From positions 1,364,001 through 1,428,000 of the forward strand of contig NZ_SACM01000001.1 in assembly GCF_004004565.1 (NCBI RefSeq): 64,000 nucleotides of DNA, given 5' to 3'. The DNA is from Inhella crocodyli (GTDB lineage: Bacteria; Pseudomonadota; Gammaproteobacteria; Burkholderiales; Burkholderiaceae_C). The position numbers and the translations under genes are program-made. The notes under the pieces are model-generated. The model was given only the letters and a program-made list of their open reading frames with translations, did no database searches and was not told the DNA's origin. Shown piece after piece: positions 10,187 through 18,077 of the stretch (the first letter of the stretch is position 1; each line of letters begins with the position of its first letter).

Positions 10187-11563
10187 TTAGTAGGTCTTGC
10201 CAGCGTACGGACGCTCCAGCGCCAGGTAGCCAGCGGTCACGCCGTTGATGGCTTGCTGGTACACGCCCTTCACGTTCGCGGCCGGGCCGTTGATCGTGAA
10301 GGTGATCGCGCCACGCTGACCAGCGCTGAACGTGCAAACGTCGGCGGCGGTGATGGTGGTTTGACCCGTGCGCAGCGTGCCGGTCTTGGCCGTGCCGTAG
10401 GTCACGGTCTTGGCGGCGTCGTCGCTGTAGCAGGTGGCGGTGTACGAAGCGTCAGCACCCGTGTTCTGGAAGAAGAAGCGGGTGATGTTGCCGTTCGTGG
10501 TGTCGTTGTTGAAGAAGGCCGAACGCAGTTCCATCGCGTTGGCGCCCCACACCCACCACGAAGCGTTGCCGGTCACGGCCATGTCGGGCACGCCAGCCAG
10601 AGCCGGGTTGACCGAAGCCGAGATGCCGTACGTGCGGCTGGTGCCCAGGGACTTGGTGCCCAGGGTCTTCAGGCTGACGTTGCCGTCGGTGGCGCCGGTG
10701 GCGTTCAACTGGGCCGAGGTGGCGGTGAACGAGGCCGTGGCGCTGGCGCCGGTGCCGGCGGTCGTCACGGTCATGGCGGCGCCATTGACCGTCACGGCGC
10801 TTTGGCCAGCGAAGTTGACCGACACGCCGTCGAAGTCACCAGCGACGGTGAACGTGACGTTGGTCAGGGCGGCGTTGGTGAACTGCACGCCAGCGTTGGT
10901 CAGCAGCGAGCCGTTGATGTTCAGCGCGAAGTTGGCTTCGGCGGCATCCACGGTGTCGCCGTTGGCGGCCACGAAGCCGAACAGCGGACCGCGGGTGTCG
11001 TCCACGTTCGTCACCGTGCCGGTGTCTTGCGTGGCGGTCATCGTGACGCCTTGGTAGGTCTGGCCAACGGTGTTGGTCAGATCGGCCGAGTTGTCGATGC
11101 GGGCGGTTTCACCCAGGTCCCACACGCCGACGCTGATGCTCTCGGTAGCGCCGACCGAAGCCAGGCCGTGCGAGGCCAGCACCAGACCCGTGAAGGTCAG
11201 GTTGGCGGCGTTGTTGACGAACGCGGTGGTCACGTCAACTTCGTACGCGCACTCGGCGGTCGAAGCGCGCTTCACCGAGACGGTGGCAGCGCCGGTGCCG
11301 GCGACCACGGGGATCGCGGTCGTGCAGCTGGCAGCCGAGAAGGTCGAACCGGCCTTGGGCTTGATCACCACAGTGAAGTCTTGCGCCGTGGTGCGATCCA
11401 CGCCGATCGTCAGAACGGCGGCGGGCAGCGTGACGGCGCTGCTGTTGGTGATGGCTTCCACAGCGTACTTGCTGGGGGTGACAGCCAAGCTGCCTGCCAT
11501 GGCGGCGGTGCCGCATGCCGAGGCGGCTGCGACAGCCAGCAGCTTCAAACTAAAGCTTTTCAT
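10187..11563 (-). CDS. Abundant secreted or surface protein, Thr/Asn-rich, possible S-layer-like
   Basis: The 458-residue product starts with a clear Sec signal peptide (MKSFSLKLLAVAAASACGTA, probable cleavage after AMA near residue 23). The mature part is rich in Ala, Thr, Val, Gly and Asn, predicted beta-rich, and low in charge, with four Cys (80, 105, 378, 410). It contains nine N-X-S/T sequons (Asn 40, 121, 217, 235, 287, 295, 333, 353, 359). Codons are strongly optimised, a GGAGAG ribosome site precedes the ATG at 11563, and a strong terminator follows, all signs of high expression. No homologous family was recognised; an S-layer or other cell-surface protein is plausible. It sits between the T2SS operon and a divergent N-glycosyltransferase gene. 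Confidence 0.8.
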   Translation of the reverse strand: MKSFSLKLLAVAAASACGTAAMAGSLAVTPSKYAVEAITNSSAVTLPAAVLTIGVDRTTAQDFTVVIKPKAGSTFSAASCTTAIPVVAGTGAATVSVKRASTAECAYEVDVTTAFVNNAANLTFTGLVLASHGLASVGATESISVGVWDLGETARIDNSADLTNTVGQTYQGVTMTATQDTGTVTNVDDTRGPLFGFVAANGDTVDAAEANFALNINGSLLTNAGVQFTNAALTNVTFTVAGDFDGVSVNFAGQSAVTVNGAAMTVTTAGTGASATASFTATSAQLNATGATDGNVSLKTLGTKSLGTSRTYGISASVNPALAGVPDMAVTGNASWWVWGANAMELRSAFFNNDTTNGNITRFFFQNTGADASYTATCYSDDAAKTVTYGTAKTGTLRTGQTTITAADVCTFSAGQRGAITFTINGPAANVKGVYQQAINGVTAGYLALERPYAGKTY

Positions 11564-12009
11564 CGATAACTCTCCGAGTCGTTGTTGCAACAAATGAACG
11601 AACCACAAGCCAGGGCACTTCAGCTCGCCGCATTGGGTCGATTGCGGCGGTCCGTTGCCAGAACCGCCTGCAGCCACCAACACGGCGACCACAGCGTCGA
11701 CGCAAAGCACTCCGGCCTGCATCCCCACATGCAACAAGCCCATAGGAGCCTGAAACAGCAGGTTGGCCGACAGCATAGCAGAGGGTTCTAGGGGGTTTGG
11801 CGCACCAAGGCGGTGTGTTCCCTGGGATTTGCCCCAGCAACGTTGCTGCGGCGCATCAGTTATGTCGCTCGGGGGCGCGGCGGCGTGAAAGAAAGTTACA
11901 GGGCGGACCAGCGCCGCCGCTGGCTCGGGCGCCCCACCCCGCCCGATAAACTGCCGCCCCCGACCCCCCAGACGCCCGACTGACGGCGCGCTAAACCTTT
12001 TCGCCCCCC
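11564..12009. promoter_or_regulatory. Divergent intergenic region with a 14-bp palindrome and a candidate promoter
   Basis: This 446-bp gap separates the secreted-protein gene (minus) from the N-glycosyltransferase gene (plus) and holds no convincing gene. It contains a perfect palindrome CAGCAACGTTGCTG at 11835-11848, a possible operator. On the minus strand TGCTATGCT at 11780-11772 looks like an extended -10 element, which would give a leader of about 200 nt; no good -35 was seen. On the plus strand GATAAACT near 11945 could be a weak -10. These promoter calls are tentative. Confidence 0.4.
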
Positions 12010-13887
12010 ATGACCGCGCCCGCCGCCCCCGCCTCGCCGCCGACCATTGCCGAACTGATCGACCTCCTGGAGCGGGCCGTCTTTCAGCGCCGTACCGCCG
12101 AAGGGGTGGAGCGCCTGCTGCAGTTGCTGTTGGCGATGTCGACGCCTCGGGCCCCGCTGGGCCTGATGCCCCCACCGGGCACCCCGGAGCAACGCCGCGC
12201 GGTTTACACCCGGGTCGCGGCCATGATTTCGGCCCTGCTCTGCAGCCCGGATTTCCGAATGGATTTGCGACAGATCACCAATCTGTGCGGTCGCAAGCCC
12301 ATTTTGGAATCGATCTTTGAGTTGAGCGGGTACGAGGGACCGTTCCACCTGTTGGCCTACCACGGCATTCGAAACCCCGACGGCAGCCTGGCGCTGCGAT
12401 CGAACCAGGTTTTCGTGGTGTCGCTGTTCTATTCCCTGGACGACCTGCCGGAAGAACTTTTGCAAGGCGTGCTCCAGCTGCCGCCCGACCAACTCTTGCC
12501 GCTGACGCTGGGCTGGTTCACGGCGCCTTTCGTCCACAGCGCGAGGGGCGAAGCCAACCGCCGGGCCTTGATCGACGCCAGCAGCCGCATTGAAAGCGCC
12601 ACGCCGACAGCCGAGGTGCTGCAAGGGCTGTCGTCCGCCTGGATGCATTGCAGTTACGCCGATTACCCGGGCAAGCACGCGCTGAAGCGCAGCCTGAACG
12701 CGGTGTGGCGGCGCGTGTGTGCCTTGAGCGGCATGAAGTCCAACATGACGCCGCGCCGGCTCACCGACCGCCCGGTGTTGCTGGTGAATGCCGAGCGCAT
12801 GATGAACGGGCACGCCATGCACCGCAGCTACGCCGCCTGCCTGCGGCAACTGCGCAGCAGGTTCGAAGTCGTCTGCATGGTGACGCGCGCGACCTACACC
12901 GACGACACCGCCGAGTTGTTCGACCGCGTGGAGCTGATCGAGCCGGGCGTGGACCTGAAGGACATCTGCGCCAAGATCGTGAAGCTGGCGCCGGACGTCA
13001 TCTATTACCCGAGCCTGGGCATGTCGGAATGGACCCAGGCCATCGCCAACTTGCGCTTCGCGCCCGTGCAGGTCATGACGCTGGGGCACCCGGCGCCGGC
13101 CATGGCCGACACGATCGACTACACCCTGGTCCAGTCGGGCCACGGCGAGGCCGGGGCCGAATTCGGGGTGAAGGTGATCGAGCGGCAAGCCTGGGGCCAG
13201 TTCGTGCCGCATGCCTCGGCCGAGGTGTTCGCGGCCGAGCGCTTGCGCCACAACGACGACCGCTTCCACATCGCGGTGAACAGCTCTTTGATGAAGCTGT
13301 CGCCGCGCTTCCTGGCCCTGTGTGAGCGGCTGGAAGCGGAATCGAAGCGCAAGCTGCACTTCCACTTCTTCTCCAGCGCCGTGGGCGTGGCCTTCGACCG
13401 CATGCACCAAATCTTGGAGCGCCGGTTCCGCCACTTCACCTTGGAACCATCGCGCCGCTACGACGGCTTCCTGCACATCCTCTCGGGCTGCGAGCTGGCG
13501 CTGTCCGCCTTCCCCTTTGGCAACACCAACAGCACGGTGGACACCTGCTTGATGCACATCCCCACCGTGGCCTACGTGGCCAACGAGGTGCTGAGCATTG
13601 GCGACCGGGACGTGATGCGCATGGTGGGCCTGCCGAGTTGGTTGGTGACCGACAACGACGAGGACTACTTCCAGGTGGCGATGAAGTTGATCCACAACGA
13701 CGAGGCCCGCCAGGCCATCATGGACCAGCTCGCACAAACCGACGTTCGGGCCAAGGTGTTCGAGGCGCCCCGCCCCGAAGACGCCACGGAATTCGTGGAC
13801 GCAATGGATTGGATCTACCGCAACCACGAAGCGCTGCAAGCCAGTTCGCAGCACCTGCTGAAGGTCGGCGAACCGATCCCCGTTTGA
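12010..13887 (+). CDS. HMW1C-like cytoplasmic N-glycosyltransferase (GT41)
   Basis: The 625-residue protein matches the architecture of Haemophilus HMW1C and Actinobacillus NGT (about 620 residues), which transfer hexose from UDP-sugar to Asn of N-X-S/T in the cytoplasm without a lipid carrier. An all-helical N-terminal domain (about 1-250) precedes a GT-B domain. Recognisable pieces are NAERMMNGHAMHRSY (260-274), VMTLGHPAPAMADTIDY, NSSLMKL (424-430, with the Lys expected to contact UDP), HFHFFSS, FPFGNTNSTVD (501-511) and VGLPSWLVTDNDEDY. It lacks the TPR repeats of eukaryotic OGT. It heads a cluster of sugar-modifying genes and is divergent from a secreted protein with sequons. Family identity is strong; its acceptor and sugar are inferred. 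Confidence 0.85.
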   Translation: MTAPAAPASPPTIAELIDLLERAVFQRRTAEGVERLLQLLLAMSTPRAPLGLMPPPGTPEQRRAVYTRVAAMISALLCSPDFRMDLRQITNLCGRKPILESIFELSGYEGPFHLLAYHGIRNPDGSLALRSNQVFVVSLFYSLDDLPEELLQGVLQLPPDQLLPLTLGWFTAPFVHSARGEANRRALIDASSRIESATPTAEVLQGLSSAWMHCSYADYPGKHALKRSLNAVWRRVCALSGMKSNMTPRRLTDRPVLLVNAERMMNGHAMHRSYAACLRQLRSRFEVVCMVTRATYTDDTAELFDRVELIEPGVDLKDICAKIVKLAPDVIYYPSLGMSEWTQAIANLRFAPVQVMTLGHPAPAMADTIDYTLVQSGHGEAGAEFGVKVIERQAWGQFVPHASAEVFAAERLRHNDDRFHIAVNSSLMKLSPRFLALCERLEAESKRKLHFHFFSSAVGVAFDRMHQILERRFRHFTLEPSRRYDGFLHILSGCELALSAFPFGNTNSTVDTCLMHIPTVAYVANEVLSIGDRDVMRMVGLPSWLVTDNDEDYFQVAMKLIHNDEARQAIMDQLAQTDVRAKVFEAPRPEDATEFVDAMDWIYRNHEALQASSQHLLKVGEPIPV

Positions 13888-13900
13888 AAGCCAGCGCCCC

Positions 13901-15007
13901 ATGAGCGACAAGCCGATCTACGTCACCCAGCCCTTCCTGCCTCCGCTGGAGGACTTCATGCCGATGCTTCGGCAGATTTGGGACAGCAAGGTGCTGACCA
14001 ATGGCGGGCCCTTCCACCAAAAGCTGGAAGCGGCGCTGTGCGAGCACTTGGGCGTGCCGCACATCTCGCTGTTCACCAACGCGACGATCGCCCTGGTCAC
14101 GGCCCTGCAAGCGCTTCGCATCACGGGCGAGGTCATCACGACGCCCTACACCTTCGTGGCCACCGCGCACTCCCTGGTGTGGAACGGCATCGAACCGGTG
14201 TTCGCCGACATCGATCCAGAGTCCTTGAACTTGGACCCGAAGAAGATCGAGGCAGCGATCACGCCCAAGACCACGGCCATCATGCCGGTGCATTGCTACG
14301 GGCGCCCCTGCGACACCGAGGCCATCCAGCGCATCGCCGACACCTACAACCTCAAGGTGATCTACGACGCGGCGCATGCCTTTGGCGTGAACTGCCACTG
14401 CGGCAGCGTCTTGAACCACGGCGACCTGTCCGTGCTGAGCTTTCACGCCACCAAGGTGTTCAACACCTTCGAAGGCGGCGCCATCATCTCGCCGGACGCC
14501 AAGACCAAGAAACGCATCGACCACCTGAAGAACTTCGGCTTCGTCGACGAGACCGTGGTCGTGGCACCGGGCATCAACGGCAAGATGAGCGAGTTCAACG
14601 CGGCCTTGGGCCTGCTGCAACTCGAACACGTGGGCGAGGCCTTTGCGGGCCGCGGCCGTGTGGACGCCATGTACCGCGAGCGCCTGGCCCACGTGGCCGG
14701 CATCGACTGCGTGGCCACCGACCCCAAGGCCACCAGCAACCACAGCTACTTCCCCATCCTGGTTCGACCGGGCTTCCGCACCAGCCGGGACGGGCTGTAC
14801 GCCGAGTTGCGTGCCGCCAACGTGTACGCCCGGCGCTACTTCTACCCCCTGGTGTCGGACTTCCCCATGTACCGCGGCCTGCCTTCGGCGGCCCCGGCGA
14901 ACTTGCCGGTGGCGCGCGCCGCGGCCGACCAAGTGCTGTGCTTGCCCATCTTCCCGGCGCTGACCGAGTCGCAGATCGACCGCATCGTGGACGTGATCCG
15001 AGGCTGA
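13901..15007 (+). CDS. DegT/DnrJ sugar aminotransferase, VioA-like
   Basis: This is a PLP-dependent sugar-nucleotide aminotransferase of 368 residues. It opens with YVTQPFLPPLEDFMP and has LTNGGPFHQKLE, ITTPYTFVATAHSLVWNGIEPVFADID and YDAAHAFGV, with the Schiff-base Lys185 in SFHATKVFNTFEGG. These segments resemble VioA-type enzymes that make dTDP-4-amino-4,6-dideoxyglucose (viosamine). The expected precursor genes rmlA and rmlB are not in the window and would have to be supplied elsewhere. It begins 13 bp after the glycosyltransferase gene and is followed closely by a wbqC-family gene. Substrate is inferred; the fold class is certain. Confidence 0.85.
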   Translation: MSDKPIYVTQPFLPPLEDFMPMLRQIWDSKVLTNGGPFHQKLEAALCEHLGVPHISLFTNATIALVTALQALRITGEVITTPYTFVATAHSLVWNGIEPVFADIDPESLNLDPKKIEAAITPKTTAIMPVHCYGRPCDTEAIQRIADTYNLKVIYDAAHAFGVNCHCGSVLNHGDLSVLSFHATKVFNTFEGGAIISPDAKTKKRIDHLKNFGFVDETVVVAPGINGKMSEFNAALGLLQLEHVGEAFAGRGRVDAMYRERLAHVAGIDCVATDPKATSNHSYFPILVRPGFRTSRDGLYAELRAANVYARRYFYPLVSDFPMYRGLPSAAPANLPVARAAADQVLCLPIFPALTESQIDRIVDVIRG

Positions 15008-15011
15008 CGCG

Positions 15012-15713
15012 GTGCGCCTCGCGATCATGCAGCCGTACTTTCTGCCGTACATCGGGTACTGGCAGTTGATGGCGGCCGTGGACACCTTCGTGGTCTACGA
15101 CAACATCAAGTACACGAAGAAGGGCTGGATCAACCGCAACCGCATGCTGCTCAACGGCGAGGCGGTGACGTTTTCGCTGCCGCTGGCCAAGGACAGCGAC
15201 GACTTGGACGTGGTGCAGCGCCGCCTGGCCGACACCTTCCAGCGCGCCAAGTTGCTGGCGCAGTTGGAAGGCGCCTACCGCAAGGCCCCGCACTTCGCCG
15301 AGGTGCGTCCGCTGCTCGAGCAGGTGGTGATGCACCCGCAGGACAACCTGTTCGACTACCTGTGGCATTCGATCGCGTGCGTGGCGAAGCACTTGGGGCT
15401 GAACACCCACCTGGTGCGCTCGTCGGACATCGCCATCGACCACGGGCTCAAGGCCCAAGACAAGGTGCTGGCGCTGTGCCGGGCCTTGCAGGCGACGACC
15501 TACGTCAACGCCATCGGGGGCCTGGAGCTGTACGAGCGACCCGCCTTCGAGGCCCAAGGCACCCGATTGCAATTCATCCGCTCGACCTGGGCCCCCTACC
15601 CCCAGTGGCCGAACCAGGCGCACGTGCCCTGGTTGTCGGTGGTGGATGTCTTGATGTTCAACCCCCTGAGCCAGGTCCAAGCGGCCCTGAGCACCGACTG
15701 CGAATGGCTGTGA
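15012..15713 (+). CDS. WbqC-family protein
   Basis: The 233-residue product has the WbqC family N-terminus (MRLAIMQPYFLPYIGYWQL) and the signature VYDNIKYTKKGWINRNRML. Members are found in O-antigen and flagellin glycan loci, often next to VioA-type aminotransferases, and are thought to act on amino sugars, but the reaction is not established to my knowledge. A GTG at 15012, 4 bp after the preceding stop, is the start. The stop overlaps the next gene by 10 bp, so it is translationally coupled within the cluster. Confidence 0.85.
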   Translation: MRLAIMQPYFLPYIGYWQLMAAVDTFVVYDNIKYTKKGWINRNRMLLNGEAVTFSLPLAKDSDDLDVVQRRLADTFQRAKLLAQLEGAYRKAPHFAEVRPLLEQVVMHPQDNLFDYLWHSIACVAKHLGLNTHLVRSSDIAIDHGLKAQDKVLALCRALQATTYVNAIGGLELYERPAFEAQGTRLQFIRSTWAPYPQWPNQAHVPWLSVVDVLMFNPLSQVQAALSTDCEWL

Positions 15714-16675
15714 CCCCCTACCGTTGGACCAAGCTGGGCCGCCCCTTCGTGCCCCAAGCGATCCAAGACCGCCCCTGGCTGGCAGAGTTCGCGCAAGCGC
15801 CGGCGTCCTTGCTGATGGACGACCGCTTGCGCATGTACTTTTCTTGCCGGCCCAAGCCGGACGAACGCGGCCAGTACACCAGCCTGTCGGCCTACGTCGA
15901 CCTGGCGCTGGACGATCCGATGCGCGTGATCGGCCTGGCCGAACAGCCCATCCTGGCGCTTGGCGAGCGCGGCTGCTTTGACGAGTTCGGCACCTACCCC
16001 GTGTCGGTGGCGCGCGACGGCGATCGCTTGCGCGCCTACTACGCGGGCTGGACGCGCTGCGAGTCGGTGCCCTTCGACACCGCGATCGGCATGGCCTTCA
16101 GCGACGACGGTGGCCGCACCTTTCAGAAGGCCGGCCCGGGGCCGGTGTTGGCGGCCAGCTTGAACGAGCCTTTCGTGCTCAGCGGCCCCAAGATCCGCCG
16201 CTTTGGCGACCGCTGGGTGCTGTTCTACATCGCGGGGCGTGTCTGGAAGATGCACGCCGGCCGCGCCGAGCCGGTCTACAAGATCCGCATGGCCACCTCG
16301 GACGACGGGGTGCATTGGGTTCGGCAGGATCGCGACCTGATCGAAAGCCGGGTGGAACCCGACGAGGCGCAGGCCAGCCCCGACGTGATCGAAGCCAACG
16401 GGCGCTTCCACATGTTCTTCTGCTACCGCCACAGCACCGACTTCCGCAGCGGGCCGCGGGGCTACCGCATCGGCTACGCCTGGTCGGACGACCTGCTGCA
16501 CTGGACGCGCGATGACGCACGCGCCGGCCTGGACGTTTCCGCCAGCGGCTGGGACGACGACATGGTGGCCTACCCCCACGTGTTCCAACTCGGGGGCGCG
16601 ACCTACATGGCCTATTTGGGCAACGGCGTCGGGCGCGAAGGTTTCGGCCTGGCCCGGCTGGAAGGCAGCCTGTGA
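15704..16675 (+). CDS. Five-bladed beta-propeller glycosidase-like protein, copy 1
   Basis: The 323-residue product contains repeated beta-propeller blade motifs (AFSDDGGRTFQ, ATSDDGVHWVRQD, AWSDDLLHWTRDD) typical of the GH43/GH32/GH130 clan, and ends with YLGNGVGREGFGLA. No signal peptide is seen, so it is probably cytoplasmic. It is a paralogue of the following gene. Position inside a sugar-nucleotide cluster suggests a carbohydrate-binding or glycan-processing role, but the catalytic acid residues of a defined GH family could not be assigned. ATG at 15704 overlaps the wbqC end; a GTG at 15710 is an alternative start. Confidence 0.75.
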   Translation: MAVTPYRWTKLGRPFVPQAIQDRPWLAEFAQAPASLLMDDRLRMYFSCRPKPDERGQYTSLSAYVDLALDDPMRVIGLAEQPILALGERGCFDEFGTYPVSVARDGDRLRAYYAGWTRCESVPFDTAIGMAFSDDGGRTFQKAGPGPVLAASLNEPFVLSGPKIRRFGDRWVLFYIAGRVWKMHAGRAEPVYKIRMATSDDGVHWVRQDRDLIESRVEPDEAQASPDVIEANGRFHMFFCYRHSTDFRSGPRGYRIGYAWSDDLLHWTRDDARAGLDVSASGWDDDMVAYPHVFQLGGATYMAYLGNGVGREGFGLARLEGSL

Positions 16676-17634
16676 TGCGCTGGCGCAAGATGGGCCACAT
16701 CTTCCGCCCCCAAGACCACGACCTGGTGGGCGGCGGCGCGGGCTTCGCGCAGTCGCCCCAGGCGGTGGTGCTGGCGGACCGCGTGCGGATCTACTTCTCG
16801 ACCCGCTCGCGCGACGAGGCGAGCGGCAAGTTCGTCAGCCATGTGGCCTTCGCGGACTTCAGCAAAGACCTGTCCACCGTGCTGGGCGTCAACCGCGAGC
16901 CCGTGTTGGGCCCGGGCGGCCTGGGTTGCTTCGACGAGCACGGCGTGTTTCCCTTCAGCCCGGTGCCCGTGGGCGACGAGATCTGGGCTTACACCACGGG
17001 ATGGAGCCGGCGGGTCGCGGTGTCGGTCGAAACGGCGGTAGGCCTGGCCGTGAGCCGCGATGGCGGCCGCACGTTTCAGCGCCTGGGTCCTGGCCCGGTG
17101 CTGGGGCCGAGCCTGCAGGAACCCTGCTTGGTGGGCGACGCCTTCGTGCGCCACCTGGGCGGGCGCTTTCACATGTGGACCATGTTCGGTACGGGCTGGA
17201 AGCACTACCCGGGCGAACCGGCGCCCGATCGCATCTACAAGATCGGTCACGCGCAATCGGACGACGGCGTGCACTGGACGAAGGACGAGGGGCGCGCCAT
17301 CGTGTCGGACCGGCTGGGCCCCGACGAGTGCCAGGCCCTGCCGGCCGTGTTGCCGGTGGGCGATCGCTACTTGATGGTGTTCTGCTACCGCGAGGCCAGT
17401 GGCTTTCGCACCGATCCCTCGCGGGGCTACCGCTTGGGCCAGGCCTGGTCGGACGACCTCGTGCACTGGGTTCGCAGCGACAACCAGCCGGCGTTCGAGC
17501 GCCAGCCCAGCGCGTGGGACAGCGACATGGTGTGCTACCCCCACCTGTGCGAGATCGACGGCCGCACCGTGCTGCTCTACAACGGCAACGCCTTCGGCCG
17601 CGACGGCTTCGGGGCCGCGGTGCTGGAGCCGTGA
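16675..17634 (+). CDS. Five-bladed beta-propeller glycosidase-like protein, copy 2
   Basis: This 319-residue protein resembles the gene before it and arose by tandem duplication or parallel recruitment. Shared blades include GLAVSRDGGRTFQRLGPGPVL, AQSDDGVHWTKDE, AWSDDLVHWVRSD and the ending YNGNAFGRDGFGAAVLE. It lacks a signal peptide. The ATG at 16675 uses the last base of the previous stop codon (GTGATG), so the two are translated together. The family sits in the furanosidase/beta-propeller superfamily; enzyme activity is unproven. Two adjacent divergent copies suggest two related substrates or a heterodimer. Confidence 0.75.
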   Translation: MRWRKMGHIFRPQDHDLVGGGAGFAQSPQAVVLADRVRIYFSTRSRDEASGKFVSHVAFADFSKDLSTVLGVNREPVLGPGGLGCFDEHGVFPFSPVPVGDEIWAYTTGWSRRVAVSVETAVGLAVSRDGGRTFQRLGPGPVLGPSLQEPCLVGDAFVRHLGGRFHMWTMFGTGWKHYPGEPAPDRIYKIGHAQSDDGVHWTKDEGRAIVSDRLGPDECQALPAVLPVGDRYLMVFCYREASGFRTDPSRGYRLGQAWSDDLVHWVRSDNQPAFERQPSAWDSDMVCYPHLCEIDGRTVLLYNGNAFGRDGFGAAVLEP

Positions 17635-18077
17635 GCCTTCGCCTCTCGGCCAACGAGTCGGACCGCGAGCAGGTGCTGACCCACTTGCGCGCGGCCGACG
17701 CGCAATTCGTGCCCCCGCTCAGCCAACGGGTGGACCTGGCGGCCTACGCGACCAAGCTGTGTGCCCATGCCGAGCGGGACGAAGCCTGGCAGGACGGTGC
17801 CTTGGTGGGCCTGGTGGCCACCTACTGCAACGACCGGGACCAAGGCGCCTACATCAGCAACGTGAGCGTGCTGCCGGCGCTGCGGGGCCAAGGCCTGGGT
17901 GACGCCCTGGTTCGGCAAGCCCTGGCCCGGGCCCGGGAGCGCCGCTTCCCCCGCGTTGGCCTTCACTTGCACCCGGACAATTTGGCCGCATTCGCGCTCT
18001 ACCGGCGGCACGGCTTCGTGCCGGGCGCCGTGGAGGGCGAGCAACTGACGATGACCCTGACCCTGGACCGACCATGA
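17631..18077 (+). CDS. GNAT-family N-acetyltransferase
   Basis: The 148-residue product has the GNAT fold: acetyl-CoA motif A RGQGLGDALVRQAL after the beta strand GAYISNVSVLPAL, and the C-terminal NLAAFALYRRHGFVP. In this neighbourhood the natural substrate would be the 4-amino group made by the upstream aminotransferase, giving an N-acylated sugar nucleotide. That substrate is inferred from position only. A GTG start at 17631 overlaps the preceding stop (GTGA), and the end overlaps the methyltransferase start. Confidence 0.85.
   Translation: MSLRLSANESDREQVLTHLRAADAQFVPPLSQRVDLAAYATKLCAHAERDEAWQDGALVGLVATYCNDRDQGAYISNVSVLPALRGQGLGDALVRQALARARERRFPRVGLHLHPDNLAAFALYRRHGFVPGAVEGEQLTMTLTLDRP

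Noticed and set aside
10187-11563. Claiming significant sequon enrichment in the secreted protein
   Set aside because: Nine sequons against 6-7 expected from its Asn and Ser/Thr content is not a meaningful excess.
11582-11791. A 69-residue open frame on the plus strand in the intergenic region
   Set aside because: No ribosome site, atypical composition and position in the leader of the secreted-protein gene.
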